NCBI RefSeq assembly: GCF_000424625.1
Contig: NZ_AUKG01000002.1
Location: 186,001 to 250,000 of the forward strand
DNA from: Conexibacter woesei Iso977N
Lineage (GTDB): Bacteria > Actinomycetota > Thermoleophilia > Solirubrobacterales > Solirubrobacteraceae
Direction: 5' to 3'
DNA: 64,000 bases
Part shown: positions 25,319 through 33,779 of the stretch, piece after piece
Numbering within the stretch: position 1 is the stretch's first letter
Layout of the letters: every line of letters begins with the position of its first letter
The notes under the pieces: generated by a model
Seen by the model: the letters and a program-made list of their open reading frames with translations, nothing else
What the model was told of the DNA's origin: nothing
Database searches by the model: none
Program-made: the position numbers and the translations under genes

Positions 25319-26512
25319 ATGGGGAGGGTCGATCACTTGGACGTGTCCTTCGATCTCAACCGCGCCCTGGGCAAGCTCATCGAGCTGAACGGGTCCGACC
25401 TGCACCTCAAGGTCCCGTCGCAGCCGCTCTGCCGTGTGGACGGCGATCTCGTGCCGATCCCCGGCGCCGAGCCGCTGAGCGCCGAGGACACCGACGGCGC
25501 CGTCCGGATGATGCTCGGCGACGACACCACCAAGCTCGCGGAGTTTGACTCCGAGGGCGAGTGCGACTTCGCCTACGCCGTCGCCGGCCTTGCGCGATTC
25601 CGTGTCAATGCGTTCCGGCAGCGCGGAAGTGTGTCGATCGTCATGCGCGCGATCCCGTACGGGATCAAGACGATCGAGGAGCTCGACCTCCCGCCGGTCA
25701 TCCGCGAGCTGGCCGAGGAGGAGCGCGGGATCGTGCTGCTGACCGGCACGACGGGCTCCGGCAAGTCGACGACGCTGGCGTCGATGATCGACCACATCAA
25801 CTCGACCCGCGCCCGCCACGTCGTGACGGTCGAGGACCCGATCGAGTTCCTGCACGTCGACAAGCGCTCGGTGATCAACCAGCGCGAGGTCGGCATGGAC
25901 ACCCAGAACTTCAAGGCCGCCCTGCGCCGCGTCCTGCGCCAGGACCCGGACGTGATCCTGATCGGCGAGATGCGCGACGAGGAGACCGTCCAGACGGCGC
26001 TGTCCGCTGCGGAGACCGGCCACCTCGTGTTCTCGACCGTCCACACCGTGGACGCCGCCGAGACCGTCAACCGCCTGATCGAGTTCTTCCCGCCGCACAT
26101 GCACAACCAGGTGCGCGCGATGATCGCCGGCACGCTGAAGGGCGCGGTGTCGCAGCGCCTGGTGCCGACGTCCGACGGCAGGGGCCGCGTCGCGGTGTGC
26201 GAGGTGCTGCGCATGACCGGGCGGGTCAAGGACATGATCATGGACCCGCAGCAGACCGGCAAGCTCCCCGAGGTCATCGCCGACGGCGGCTACTACGGGA
26301 TGCAGACGTTCGACCAGGCGTTGTTCCATCACTTGAAGGCCGGGCGGATCTCGATGGACGAGGCGATGAACTTCGCGTCGTCGCCGCACGACTTCAAGCT
26401 GCTGGTCGCCGCCGACGGCCGCCGCGGGACCACGATGGACGACCTCACGCAGGCCGAGGACCAGCGGACCGAGGCGTCGACGTTCGGCCTCGGCGGCAGC
26501 GCGCTGCGGTAG
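25319..26512 (+). CDS. pilT: PilT-type twitching motility ATPase
   Basis: Secretion-type hexameric ATPase, about 397 residues. The PAS-like N-domain has ELNGSDLHLKVPSQPLCRVD. Walker A is GTTGSGKSTT (about 143-152), the Asp box HVVTVEDPIEF, Walker B VILIGEMRDEETVQ, and the His box GHLVFSTVHTVDAAETVNRL. The AIRTxR-like C-terminal PilT signature is replaced by a basic/acidic tail. In type IV pili PilT depolymerises the pilus. No other pilus gene is nearby. The start is uncertain: ATG 25319 lacks an SD, whereas TTG 25337 has GGGGAGGG eight bases upstream. Confidence 0.88.
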   Translation: MGRVDHLDVSFDLNRALGKLIELNGSDLHLKVPSQPLCRVDGDLVPIPGAEPLSAEDTDGAVRMMLGDDTTKLAEFDSEGECDFAYAVAGLARFRVNAFRQRGSVSIVMRAIPYGIKTIEELDLPPVIRELAEEERGIVLLTGTTGSGKSTTLASMIDHINSTRARHVVTVEDPIEFLHVDKRSVINQREVGMDTQNFKAALRRVLRQDPDVILIGEMRDEETVQTALSAAETGHLVFSTVHTVDAAETVNRLIEFFPPHMHNQVRAMIAGTLKGAVSQRLVPTSDGRGRVAVCEVLRMTGRVKDMIMDPQQTGKLPEVIADGGYYGMQTFDQALFHHLKAGRISMDEAMNFASSPHDFKLLVAADGRRGTTMDDLTQAEDQRTEASTFGLGGSALR

Positions 26513-26603
26513 TCCGCGTCGTCTCGGGAGCGACCCCTAGGGGTTGGTGTGCGGCTAACCGCCTTGCCGGACCGGCGTAGGTCCGGAAGGGTGTGCGCCA
26601 GAC

Positions 26604-27314
26604 ATGCAGACGACACTGGCGCAGTACAAAGAGACGCAGTCCAGCGACGCCTTCGCGCTTCAGAACTCGAAGCTGTTGAAGGTCTCGCTCGCGGGCCACA
26701 CGATCCAGGCCAAGTTGGGGTCCATGGTCGCCTACCAGGGCGACGTGACCTTCGAGCACGCGGGGTCCGGCGGGATGTCGCGGATGCTCAAGAAGGCCGT
26801 GACCGGCGAGGGCCAGGACCTCATGAAGGTCACGGGCTCCGGCGAGGTGTTCCTGGCGGACTCCGCGCAGGACGTGCACCTGGTCTACCTCGAGGGCGAC
26901 AAGATCACGGTCAACGGGCCGAACCTGCTCGCGTTCGACACCGACATCGCGTGGGACATCGAGCGCATCAGGGGCGCCTCGGGGATGATGGGCGGCGGCC
27001 TGTGGAACATGTCGCTGCAGGGGACCGGCTTCGTGGCGATCCTGTCGGACGGCCCGCCGGTCCTGCTCAACGTGGCGAGCGCGCCGACGTTCGCCGACGC
27101 GCAGGCCGCGATCACGTGGTCGGGCGGCGTGACGACCGCGATGAAGACCGACGTCAAGATGAAGAACCTGATCGGCAGGGGCTCCGGCGAGTCGGTCCAG
27201 ATGGCGTTCCAGGGCGAGGGCTGGGTGCTCGTGCAGCCGTCCGAGGGCCAGGTCGTGGCGAGCGGGCCGCAGGGCAGCAACGGCGGCGCGCTGGGGAGCC
27301 TCCTGGGCGGCTGA
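26604..27314 (+). CDS. AIM24 family protein
   Basis: 236 residues of the AIM24/TIGR00266 family, a beta-helical fold of unknown biochemical role (mitochondrial AIM24 affects inner-membrane organisation). The family features are the repeated GSMVAYQGDVTFEHAGSGG, the glycine-rich GEGQDLMKVTGSGEVFLADS, and TGFVAILSDGPPVLLNV. The C-terminus ends in a glycine-rich tail (NGGALGSLLGG). It is separated from pilT by 91 bases and from the HxlR gene by 43. No membrane segment or signal peptide is present. Confidence 0.85.
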   Translation: MQTTLAQYKETQSSDAFALQNSKLLKVSLAGHTIQAKLGSMVAYQGDVTFEHAGSGGMSRMLKKAVTGEGQDLMKVTGSGEVFLADSAQDVHLVYLEGDKITVNGPNLLAFDTDIAWDIERIRGASGMMGGGLWNMSLQGTGFVAILSDGPPVLLNVASAPTFADAQAAITWSGGVTTAMKTDVKMKNLIGRGSGESVQMAFQGEGWVLVQPSEGQVVASGPQGSNGGALGSLLGG

Positions 27315-27333
27315 GCCCGGGGGATGCGGGCAC

Positions 27334-27358
27334 TTCACCTTGTATAGTCATGGGTGAA
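27334..27358 (+). promoter_or_regulatory. operator and probable leaderless promoter of the HxlR gene
   Basis: TTCACC (27334-27339) and GGTGAA (27353-27358) form an inverted repeat flanking a -10-like TATAGT (27343-27348). The ATG starts ten bases after the -10, so the mRNA probably has no or almost no leader. The arrangement fits autoregulation by the HxlR protein. Confidence 0.55.
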
Positions 27359-27732
27359 TGCCCGTAGATCCCACGTGTCCGGTCTGCCAGACGGCGGACA
27401 TCATCTGCGGGAAGTGGACGCTGTTGCTGATCCGCGACCTCGCGGAGGGGCACTCCCGCTTCTGCGAGCTGGAGCGGTCGCTGGCCGGCATCTCGCCGCG
27501 CACGCTGTCGCTGCGGCTGCGCGCGCTGGAGGAAGAGGGCATCGTCGAGCGTCACACCTTCGGCGAGGTCCCGCCGCGGGTCGAGTACGCGCTGACGCCG
27601 AAGGGCGTCGCGCTGCTCCCGATCATCGAGGACATGCGCTCCTACGGCGCGACCTGGCTCGGCGCCGAGTGCGGCGCCTCCGACGCAGAAGCTCCGGCGC
27701 TCGACGCCGAAGCGATCGCCGCCGCGCTGTAA
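27358..27732 (+). CDS. HxlR-family transcriptional regulator
   Basis: 124 residues, a winged-helix HxlR protein: CPVCQTADIICGKWTLLLIR, LAEGHSRFCELERSLAGISP, RTLSLRLRALEEEGIVERHT, and VEYALTPKGVALLPIIEDMR, which cover the full DNA-binding and dimerisation unit. The N-terminal Cys pair (CPVC) is typical of redox-sensing members such as those responding to thiol or quinone stress. It probably controls itself through the palindrome covering its promoter; other targets are unknown. Confidence 0.88.
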   Translation: MPVDPTCPVCQTADIICGKWTLLLIRDLAEGHSRFCELERSLAGISPRTLSLRLRALEEEGIVERHTFGEVPPRVEYALTPKGVALLPIIEDMRSYGATWLGAECGASDAEAPALDAEAIAAAL

Positions 27733-27784
27733 CGCCTTCGGCATTACGCGGAGGCGGCGGGCGACGGGCTCCCGACCCGTCGCC
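27729..27784 (+). terminator. tandem terminator-like hairpins after the HxlR gene
   Basis: A first stem GTAACGCC-TTC-GGCATTAC (27729-27747, one mismatch, with a CTTCGG tetraloop) contains the stop codon. A second stem, GGCGACGGG against CCCGTCGCC (27760-27784, 9 perfect pairs), follows. Together they look like a double terminator. Confidence 0.6.
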
Positions 27785-27932
27785 ACCTCCACCAACAACC
27801 AGGCGTACCCCTACGTCCTGTGCGGGAAGTTCGGATGCTGCAACGGCCTGGTGTCCCGAAACTTGTGGCTTCATTCGCAACATCGCGCGGATGGTCGGGT
27901 TCCGGTCTCGATGGCACGGATGCGTGCATGGG

Positions 27933-27960
27933 TTGCGGATGGGGGACGTCGGGCTAGCTT
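27933..27960 (+). promoter_or_regulatory. promoter of the PGRP amidase gene
   Basis: TTGCGG (27933-27938), 16-base spacer, TAGCTT (27955-27960). The GTG start at 27968 is eight bases after the -10, so the transcript would be leaderless. This decides between several in-frame starts. Confidence 0.5.
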
Positions 27961-27967
27961 TGGGGGC

Positions 27968-29698
27968 GTGGTCGCCCCGTCGCTCACGCGGCGGCGTGCC
28001 CTCGCGCTGGGTGCTGCCGCTGGACTGTCCTCCGTCGTCACCGCGTCGACGCCCGCATGGGCGCGCAGCGGTGCGCTGACCCGTGCGTTCTCGTTGCCCG
28101 TCGCGCGGTCGGCCTTCGGGCGCGGCCGGGCGACCGACGTCCTGCGCGCGCCCGCGCGCTTCGACCTGCTCGGCGTCGCGGGAGCGGCGCGCAGCGGGCT
28201 GGGCCTGGAGGTCCGGGTCCGCGCGCGCGGCGGCGCCTGGTCGCCGTGGGTGCCGCTCGGCTCCGGGCACGACCACCGCCCGGACGCCGGAACCGGCGCG
28301 CACGCCTCGGACCCCGTCTGGGCCGGCGGCGCCGACGAGCTGCAGCTGCGCGCCGCGCGGCGGCCCGCGGGCGCGCTGAGCGTCCGGTTCGTCGCGGTCT
28401 CGCCGCAGATCCGTCGCATCGCCCGTCCGGCCCGTGCACATTCGTCGCAGTTGGGCGCGACGCCGACGATCATCCCGCGCAGCGCGTGGGGTGGGGACGG
28501 CGTCAGGCCGCGGGCCGCGCCGGACTACGGCGACGTGCAGGTCGCGTTCGTCCACCACACCGTCTCCGCGAACGACTACGCGCCCGAGGACTCCGCCGGC
28601 ATCGTCCTGTCGATGGCCAAGTACCACCGCGACGTCAACGGGTGGAACGACTTGGGCTACAACTTCGTCGTCGACAAGTACGGGCAGATCTTCGAGGGCC
28701 GCGCGGGCGGCATCGACCAGGCCGTCATCGGCGCCCAGGCGCAGGGCTACAACTCGCACTCGACGGGGATCGCGAACATCGGGACGTTCACCGCCGTCGG
28801 CCAGACCGACGCGGCCCTGGATGCGTTGAGCAAGCTGATCGCTTGGAAGCTCCCACTGCACGGCTCACCCGTCGTCGGCCAGGTGACGCTGACGAGCGCC
28901 GGCGGCGAGGACAACAGGTACCGGTCGGGCACGCCGGTGACGTTCCAGCGGATCAGCGGCCACCGCGACGGCGACGCGACCGAGTGCCCCGGCGACGCGC
29001 TCTACGCGCAACTGCCAACGCTGCGCACGAAGACCGCGGCGATCGCGCCCGCGGTGACCGCGCCCGTCGCCACGACCGCCGCGCTGGCGATGTCGCCGCC
29101 CGCGGCGTCGGCCGTGTACGGCTCGAAGGTCAGCGTGAGCGGGACCCTGCACCGTGGCGACGGCACGCCGCTCGCCGGCCAGAGGGTGCTGCTCCAGAAG
29201 CAGGGCTCGACCGGCTGGGTGACGATCGCGCGCACGACGTCCGGCTCCGACGGCACCTGGTCGGCCGGCGTCGCCTGGCGCGCGACCGGCAAGCTCCGCG
29301 CCCGCGCCGCCGTTCCCGGCGCCGCCGACCCCGCGGTGACCTCGCCGGTCTCGATCGCCTGCACGCCGTTGTTGGTGGCCAAGACCAAGACGACCCGCGT
29401 CAAGGCCGGCAGGTCCGTGCCCGTCTCCGGCACCGTCCGGCCGCTGGCGCCCGTCGTGGTGACGATCGAGAAGCAGGCCGCCGACGGCACCTACAAGAAG
29501 GTCGGCACGACGACGATCCGCCCACGCCGCGCGGCCTTCAGCTCCTCGATCCGCCTGACCAGGCCCGGCCTCTACCGCCTCACGCCGCACACCGGCTCCG
29601 GCCACCTCAAGGCCTCGGCGGCCGCGCTCTACGTCCGCGCGGTCCGCAAGCAGTCCGCGGTGCCGCCGGTCACCGGCGGGACGACCGCCAGCGCCTGA
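27968..29698 (+). CDS. Tat-exported peptidoglycan recognition/amidase protein
   Basis: 576 residues. It begins with a twin-arginine signal (LTRRRALALGAAAGLSSVV). The PGRP/amidase-2 domain lies at about 170-330: IIPRSAWGGDG, VAFVHHTVSANDY (zinc His), DLGYNFVVDKYGQIFEGRAG, and ISGHRDGDATECPGDALYAQ (second His and Cys, as in zinc amidases). Two Ig-like domains follow (about 370-560). It likely cleaves N-acetylmuramoyl-L-alanine bonds. The GTG start was chosen from the promoter and because it places the RR motif at the N-terminus; more upstream in-frame starts would bury it. Confidence 0.85.
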   Translation: MVAPSLTRRRALALGAAAGLSSVVTASTPAWARSGALTRAFSLPVARSAFGRGRATDVLRAPARFDLLGVAGAARSGLGLEVRVRARGGAWSPWVPLGSGHDHRPDAGTGAHASDPVWAGGADELQLRAARRPAGALSVRFVAVSPQIRRIARPARAHSSQLGATPTIIPRSAWGGDGVRPRAAPDYGDVQVAFVHHTVSANDYAPEDSAGIVLSMAKYHRDVNGWNDLGYNFVVDKYGQIFEGRAGGIDQAVIGAQAQGYNSHSTGIANIGTFTAVGQTDAALDALSKLIAWKLPLHGSPVVGQVTLTSAGGEDNRYRSGTPVTFQRISGHRDGDATECPGDALYAQLPTLRTKTAAIAPAVTAPVATTAALAMSPPAASAVYGSKVSVSGTLHRGDGTPLAGQRVLLQKQGSTGWVTIARTTSGSDGTWSAGVAWRATGKLRARAAVPGAADPAVTSPVSIACTPLLVAKTKTTRVKAGRSVPVSGTVRPLAPVVVTIEKQAADGTYKKVGTTTIRPRRAAFSSSIRLTRPGLYRLTPHTGSGHLKASAAALYVRAVRKQSAVPPVTGGTTASA

Positions 29699-29700
29699 CG

Positions 29701-30357
29701 CTAGAAGCCCGCCGGGTGGCGGACCTTGAAGCCCTTGTTGGACCGCAGTGCCGCCTGCCAGCGGGTGCCGCCCGCGGCCCTCTGGCCGGAGGTGTCGAAG
29801 CGGATGCCCGCGACGACGAGGTAGGTGTGGGTCTTGTTCGCGTAGATCGTGATCCAGCGGCCGGCGCCGGAGCGGCCCCAGGTCGACAGCTCGGTGGAGT
29901 CGAGCGTCGCGGCGAGGAGGCCGGCGCCGTGGAGCGCGAACGACACGCTGCCGGAGCAGTCGTAGGCGCTGTCGGTGAACGAGCCGTGGCCGCCGCCGTA
30001 CTTGTAGGGCAACGTCGCGATCTGGTTGCCGGCGGCGATCAGCGCGGTCACCGCGGTGGGTGCGCCGGCGGGGGCGGCCGCGAGGCCGGTGGCCGGATCG
30101 ACGGTCGCGGGGGCGACGGGCGCGGCGGTCGTCCCCGGAACCGTGGTGGATCCCGGAACGGCGGTGGTCGACGGCGCGGTCGCGGTCGGCACAGGCGCCC
30201 CTTGGGACGCCTGTGCCTGTGCCGCGGTGCCGCCGTGTGTGGAGCTCGTGTAGCTGGTGCCGCCGGTCCCGTCGGTCCTGCTCGCGGCATCCGCCCGGCC
30301 CGGAAGGACCACGACGACGCCGGCGATGAGGAACGCGAGAACGGCTCGGAGGGACAT
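29701..30357 (-). CDS. secreted NlpC/P60-like protein
   Basis: 218 residues: signal peptide (1-24, LRAVLAFLIAGVVVVLPGRA), a Thr/Ala/Pro-rich linker, and a C-terminal domain beginning PYKYGGGHGSFTDSAYDCSG (the catalytic Cys is in DCSG), followed by SVSFALHGAGLL. This is the start of the NlpC/P60 peptidase fold. The later His motif is represented by KTHTYLVVAG (His in the expected place). It probably cleaves peptide cross-links in peptidoglycan. It converges on the PGRP gene with two bases between the stops. The ATG was chosen to give a clean signal peptide. Confidence 0.75.
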   Translation of the reverse strand: MSLRAVLAFLIAGVVVVLPGRADAASRTDGTGGTSYTSSTHGGTAAQAQASQGAPVPTATAPSTTAVPGSTTVPGTTAAPVAPATVDPATGLAAAPAGAPTAVTALIAAGNQIATLPYKYGGGHGSFTDSAYDCSGSVSFALHGAGLLAATLDSTELSTWGRSGAGRWITIYANKTHTYLVVAGIRFDTSGQRAAGGTRWQAALRSNKGFKVRHPAGF

Positions 30358-30526
30358 CAGCTGCCCCGGTCTTCGGCGTCCCCGTCCAGCCCTCCTCACC
30401 TAAAGATGCCGTTGCACGGCATTGCCCAGCGAAACCTCCACATCCCCTGCGCAAATCCGCCGGACATCCTGCAACGAACCTTGCGAAACGCAGGAGAACC
30501 GCCCACCTCAGGCGAAACGGCACGGC

Positions 30527-31792
30527 ATGCGCAACCGCCAGCTGCACGCGGCGCTGGCCGCCTTCGCCGAGGAGGCCGCCTTCCAGCTCGCCTCGGACGC
30601 CGCCGACGGCGCCGAGCTCCCGTTCGAGGTCATCGAGCTGTCCGGCTCCCGCCGGGAGGCGCCGCTGTACTGCTACAGGCCGCTGACCGCCGACTTCATC
30701 GACGAGCGCCTGTCGATCCTCGGCCGCCTGACGAGCTTCGCGCCCGCCGTCCACGCGCTGGCGGCCTGCGGCGGCCTGGACGCCTACCTGGTCGCGCGCG
30801 GCGAGAACGGGTTCCCGGCCCAGCCGCGCGCCCGCGCCGAGGGCGCGCTGCGCCACTTCCTCACGCGCGTCTTCGAGGACCAGACCGACTTCGAGCTGAC
30901 GACCGACCGCATGGCCCGCGCCTACGAGGAGCTCGAGTCGATCGTCATGGAGGGCCGCGCGCTGACCGAGGTCGTCGCGCCGATCCTCGGGCTCGCGCTG
31001 ATGACCGACGAGATCCCGCTCGGCGAGGGCCTGTCGCTCACCCGCTCCGGCGCGCCGTGCCTCGACGACGCGCCCGCCGACGCGACCCGCCCCCGCGACG
31101 ACGGCCACCAGGTCGTCCTCGCGCGCCTGACCTGGGAGGCCGCGCCCGGCGACGAAGCCCCGCTGCGCCACGCGCAGGTCCGCCTGCGCCGCCTGCTCAC
31201 CGGCCTGCGCCTGTACGACGCGACCGGCTTCGTGCTCGCCCGGACCGCCTGGGCCCGGACCGGCGGCGGCGCCTGGCAGCCGTTCGCGCTCGGCGGCGGC
31301 GCGCGTCCGCGCGGCGTCTGCGTGGTTCCGCAACAGCAGGAGGACGAGCTGCGCGCGTTCCTGTCGCTGATCGGCCGCCGCACGCCGCGCGCCGGCGAGC
31401 TGGCGTGGGCGCTCGGCCGCTTCGAGCTGGCCACCGACCGCATGCGCCCGTCCGAGGCGCTGACCGACGTCCTGCTCGCCCTGCGCGCGCTGCTGGAGCC
31501 CGAGGGCCCGCAGACCGGCAGGCTCGCCGGCCGCGTCGCCGCCCTCTGCGCGCTTCCGGAGCAGCGCGCCCAGGTGACCGAGCGCATCGCGCACCTCGTC
31601 TCGCTGGAGCGCAGCGTCGTCGCCGGCGTCGCGCCCGAGGACACCGCGCTGGAGGATCCCGTCGAGGAGCTGACCGGCTGGCTGCGCGCGCTGCTGCGCG
31701 ACGTCCTCTGCGGCCACCTCGACTCCGACCTGCGCGCGGTCGCCGACGAGATGTTCGCCGAAGAAGACGCGCGCCAGCGGACGATCGTCTAG
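30527..31792 (+). CDS. conserved hypothetical protein, mainly helical
   Basis: 421 residues of unknown function without a signal peptide or membrane segments. The first part (about 5-60) is acidic and helical (LAAFAEEAAFQLASDAADGA). A central region holds VEVIELSG-like strands and FEDQTDFELTTDRMARAYEE, and the C-terminal part is helical (VTERIAHLVSLERSVVAGV). The length and even codon use indicate a real gene. It is flanked by a folded leader-like stretch (30358-30526) with no obvious promoter, and its stop shares a CTAG with the converging arginase-fold gene. Confidence 0.65.
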   Translation: MRNRQLHAALAAFAEEAAFQLASDAADGAELPFEVIELSGSRREAPLYCYRPLTADFIDERLSILGRLTSFAPAVHALAACGGLDAYLVARGENGFPAQPRARAEGALRHFLTRVFEDQTDFELTTDRMARAYEELESIVMEGRALTEVVAPILGLALMTDEIPLGEGLSLTRSGAPCLDDAPADATRPRDDGHQVVLARLTWEAAPGDEAPLRHAQVRLRRLLTGLRLYDATGFVLARTAWARTGGGAWQPFALGGGARPRGVCVVPQQQEDELRAFLSLIGRRTPRAGELAWALGRFELATDRMRPSEALTDVLLALRALLEPEGPQTGRLAGRVAALCALPEQRAQVTERIAHLVSLERSVVAGVAPEDTALEDPVEELTGWLRALLRDVLCGHLDSDLRAVADEMFAEEDARQRTIV

Positions 31793-32625
31793 CGCTGCTC
31801 GCGGGCGCGCGTCGCGATGCGGCGCGCGATCGCGTGGGCGGCGTCGCGCACGGATCCTGAGCGGTCGACCCGCGGCTCGTAGGCCGAGAGGGCGGCGGCG
31901 GCGACGGTCGTGTTGTCGAAGACCGTGTCGATCGCGTCGAGGACCTCGTCGGTGGTGGGGCCACCGGCGCAGGCGTAGCGGTTGGCGCGGCCGACGCGGT
32001 CGGCGTCGAGGACGTCGAGGTCGACGTGGAGGTAGGTCCGGAACGGGAGGAAGTCCGGGGCGAGGCCGACCACGACGCCGGAAGCGTCAAGATGTAGGCG
32101 TTGGTAGTCCGCGAGGTCGCGCACCCCTACAACTTGGACCGCGGACTCCAGCACGGGCGTGAAGCCGGGGATCGCGCGGGCCGACGCCTGCCACGCGCTG
32201 CCGGTCACGATCGAGAGCGCCTGGACGTCCATCGAGCCGGAGAGGTTGTCCTCCGGCGTGTCGAGGTCGGCGTGCGCGTCGAACCAGACGGCGCCGTCGG
32301 CGCCCGCGCCCGCGACGGTCGCCGCCGCGCTGATGCAGCCGCCGCTGAGCACGAGCGGGAACGCGCCGCGCCCGACCGCCGCCCGGACCGCCAGCGCGTG
32401 CGCGCGCAGGAGGTCGAAGATCCGCGTGACCTCGCCCGCCAGCGGGTCGGCGGACGCGGCGATCCGCTCCAGCGTCGGCGTCCAGCCACAGGCGGCAAGG
32501 ACATCATGAAGTTCCCTGTCGCCCGCCAGCAGCGACGCGCCCGCGCCCATCCCGAGGTCCGGCGTCCCCGCCTCGAACGGCCAGCAGATCAGCGCGAGCG
32601 GGGGATAGGAGAAGCGGTCGCCCAT
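31789..32625 (-). CDS. arginase/agmatinase-fold protein with altered metal site
   Basis: 278 residues. The ureohydrolase motifs are VWFDAHADLDTPEDNLSG (ligands Asp, His, Asp) and LHVDLDVLDADRVG (two Asp). The first canonical motif GGDHS is replaced by SGGCIS, so the first metal-binding His is Cys (or Ile, depending on alignment). Similar Cys-type variants exist in uncharacterised arginase-like proteins. Urea-forming activity on arginine or agmatine is therefore doubtful. It overlaps the upstream Get3-like gene by ATGA, so the three genes form one operon. Confidence 0.75.
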   Translation of the reverse strand: MGDRFSYPPLALICWPFEAGTPDLGMGAGASLLAGDRELHDVLAACGWTPTLERIAASADPLAGEVTRIFDLLRAHALAVRAAVGRGAFPLVLSGGCISAAATVAGAGADGAVWFDAHADLDTPEDNLSGSMDVQALSIVTGSAWQASARAIPGFTPVLESAVQVVGVRDLADYQRLHLDASGVVVGLAPDFLPFRTYLHVDLDVLDADRVGRANRYACAGGPTTDEVLDAIDTVFDNTTVAAAALSAYEPRVDRSGSVRDAAHAIARRIATRAREQR

Positions 32626-33779
32626 CAGAACGCGGCACCGGCGAGCAGCGCGGCGCGCGCGTCGCCCTCGGCGAAGAGGTGGCGGTGGACGCGGACGAGG
32701 CCGTCGACGTCGTGGACGTCGCCGTCGAGCTGGGGCACGACGATCGGGTCGGGGTCGCCGGTGGCGGCGGCGAGGCGGGCGAGGGCGGACTCGTCGCGCG
32801 CCGCGAGGACCCGGAACTCGTCGAGGGTCCGGAGTGCCTTGCGCGCGAGCGCGGCGTCGCCGTCCAGCGCGGCGGCGATCTCGTCCAGCGACGGCGGCGC
32901 CGACGGCGCGAGGATGTGCACGCGGTTGACGACGAGCCCGCCGAACGGCAGCCCCGCCTCGCGCAGCTTGCCGCGGAAGAAGATCGCCTCCTCGCGCGCC
33001 TCACGCTCGGGCGAGGTGACGATCAGGAACGTGGTCCCGTCATCGGCCAGCAGCGCCTTGACCGCCGCCGCACGCTCGCGGAACCCGTCGAGCACGCCGC
33101 TCAAGGCCAGGAAGAACCCGGACAGGTCGTTCATGAGGTCCACGCCGGTGACGCGGCGCAGCACGCCGAACACCACGCTCGTCCCGCGCCCGACGAGCTT
33201 GGCCGCCAGCCCCGACGGCGCCAGGAACATCCGCAGCGCGCGGCCCTCCAGGAAGCCCGTCAGCCGGTCCGGCGCGTCGAGGAAGTCCAGGGCGTTGCGC
33301 GACGGCGGCGTGTCGAGCACGATGACGTCGAACCGCCCGCTGCGTTCCAACTCATACAACTTGGCGATCGCCGTGAACTCCTGCGACCCCGCGACCGCGC
33401 TCGACAGCTCGCGGTAGATCCGGTTCTCCAGGATCTCGTCGCGCGCCGCGGCGTCCGGGGCGAGCGTCGCGATCAGCTCGTCGAACGTCCTCTTGGGGTC
33501 GAGCATCAGCGCCCACAGCTCGCCGCCGTCACCGATGACGATCCCGTGGCCGGCGAAGCGCGCGTCGTCGACGCGCTTGGGCTCGCCGCCCAGCTGCGCG
33601 ATCCCCAGCGCGTCCGCGAGCCGCCGCGCGGGGTCGATCGTCACGACGCACACGCGCGCGCCGCGCGCCGCCAGGCCCATCGCGACCGCCGCCGAGGTGG
33701 TGGTCTTGCCCACGCCGCCGGACCCCGCGCACACCACCACGCGCTTCCCGGCCAGCCGCTCGATCAGGTCACCGTTCAT
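32625..33779 (-). CDS. ArsA/Get3-like ATPase (second of a pair)
   Basis: 384 residues: deviant Walker A VVCAGSGGVGKTTTSAAVAM at the N-terminus, signature DPARRLADALG, switch II IVLDTPPSRNALDFL, then LIVTSPEREAREEAIFFRGK. It is related to ArsA/Get3 rather than to arsenite pumps: no arsenic genes are present and a cysteine-type arsenite site is not evident. Mycobacteria have an adjacent pair (Rv3679/Rv3680, reported as Get3-like BagA/BagB), and this pair matches that layout. Such proteins bind ATP and may handle hydrophobic clients. It overlaps the next gene by four bases. Confidence 0.83.
   Translation of the reverse strand: MNGDLIERLAGKRVVVCAGSGGVGKTTTSAAVAMGLAARGARVCVVTIDPARRLADALGIAQLGGEPKRVDDARFAGHGIVIGDGGELWALMLDPKRTFDELIATLAPDAAARDEILENRIYRELSSAVAGSQEFTAIAKLYELERSGRFDVIVLDTPPSRNALDFLDAPDRLTGFLEGRALRMFLAPSGLAAKLVGRGTSVVFGVLRRVTGVDLMNDLSGFFLALSGVLDGFRERAAAVKALLADDGTTFLIVTSPEREAREEAIFFRGKLREAGLPFGGLVVNRVHILAPSAPPSLDEIAAALDGDAALARKALRTLDEFRVLAARDESALARLAAATGDPDPIVVPQLDGDVHDVDGLVRVHRHLFAEGDARAALLAGAAF

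Noticed and set aside
27733-27967. Riboswitch upstream of the PGRP amidase
   Set aside because: The c-di-AMP hallmarks found at 21684-21835 are absent here. The stretch holds terminator hairpins and a promoter close to the start codon.
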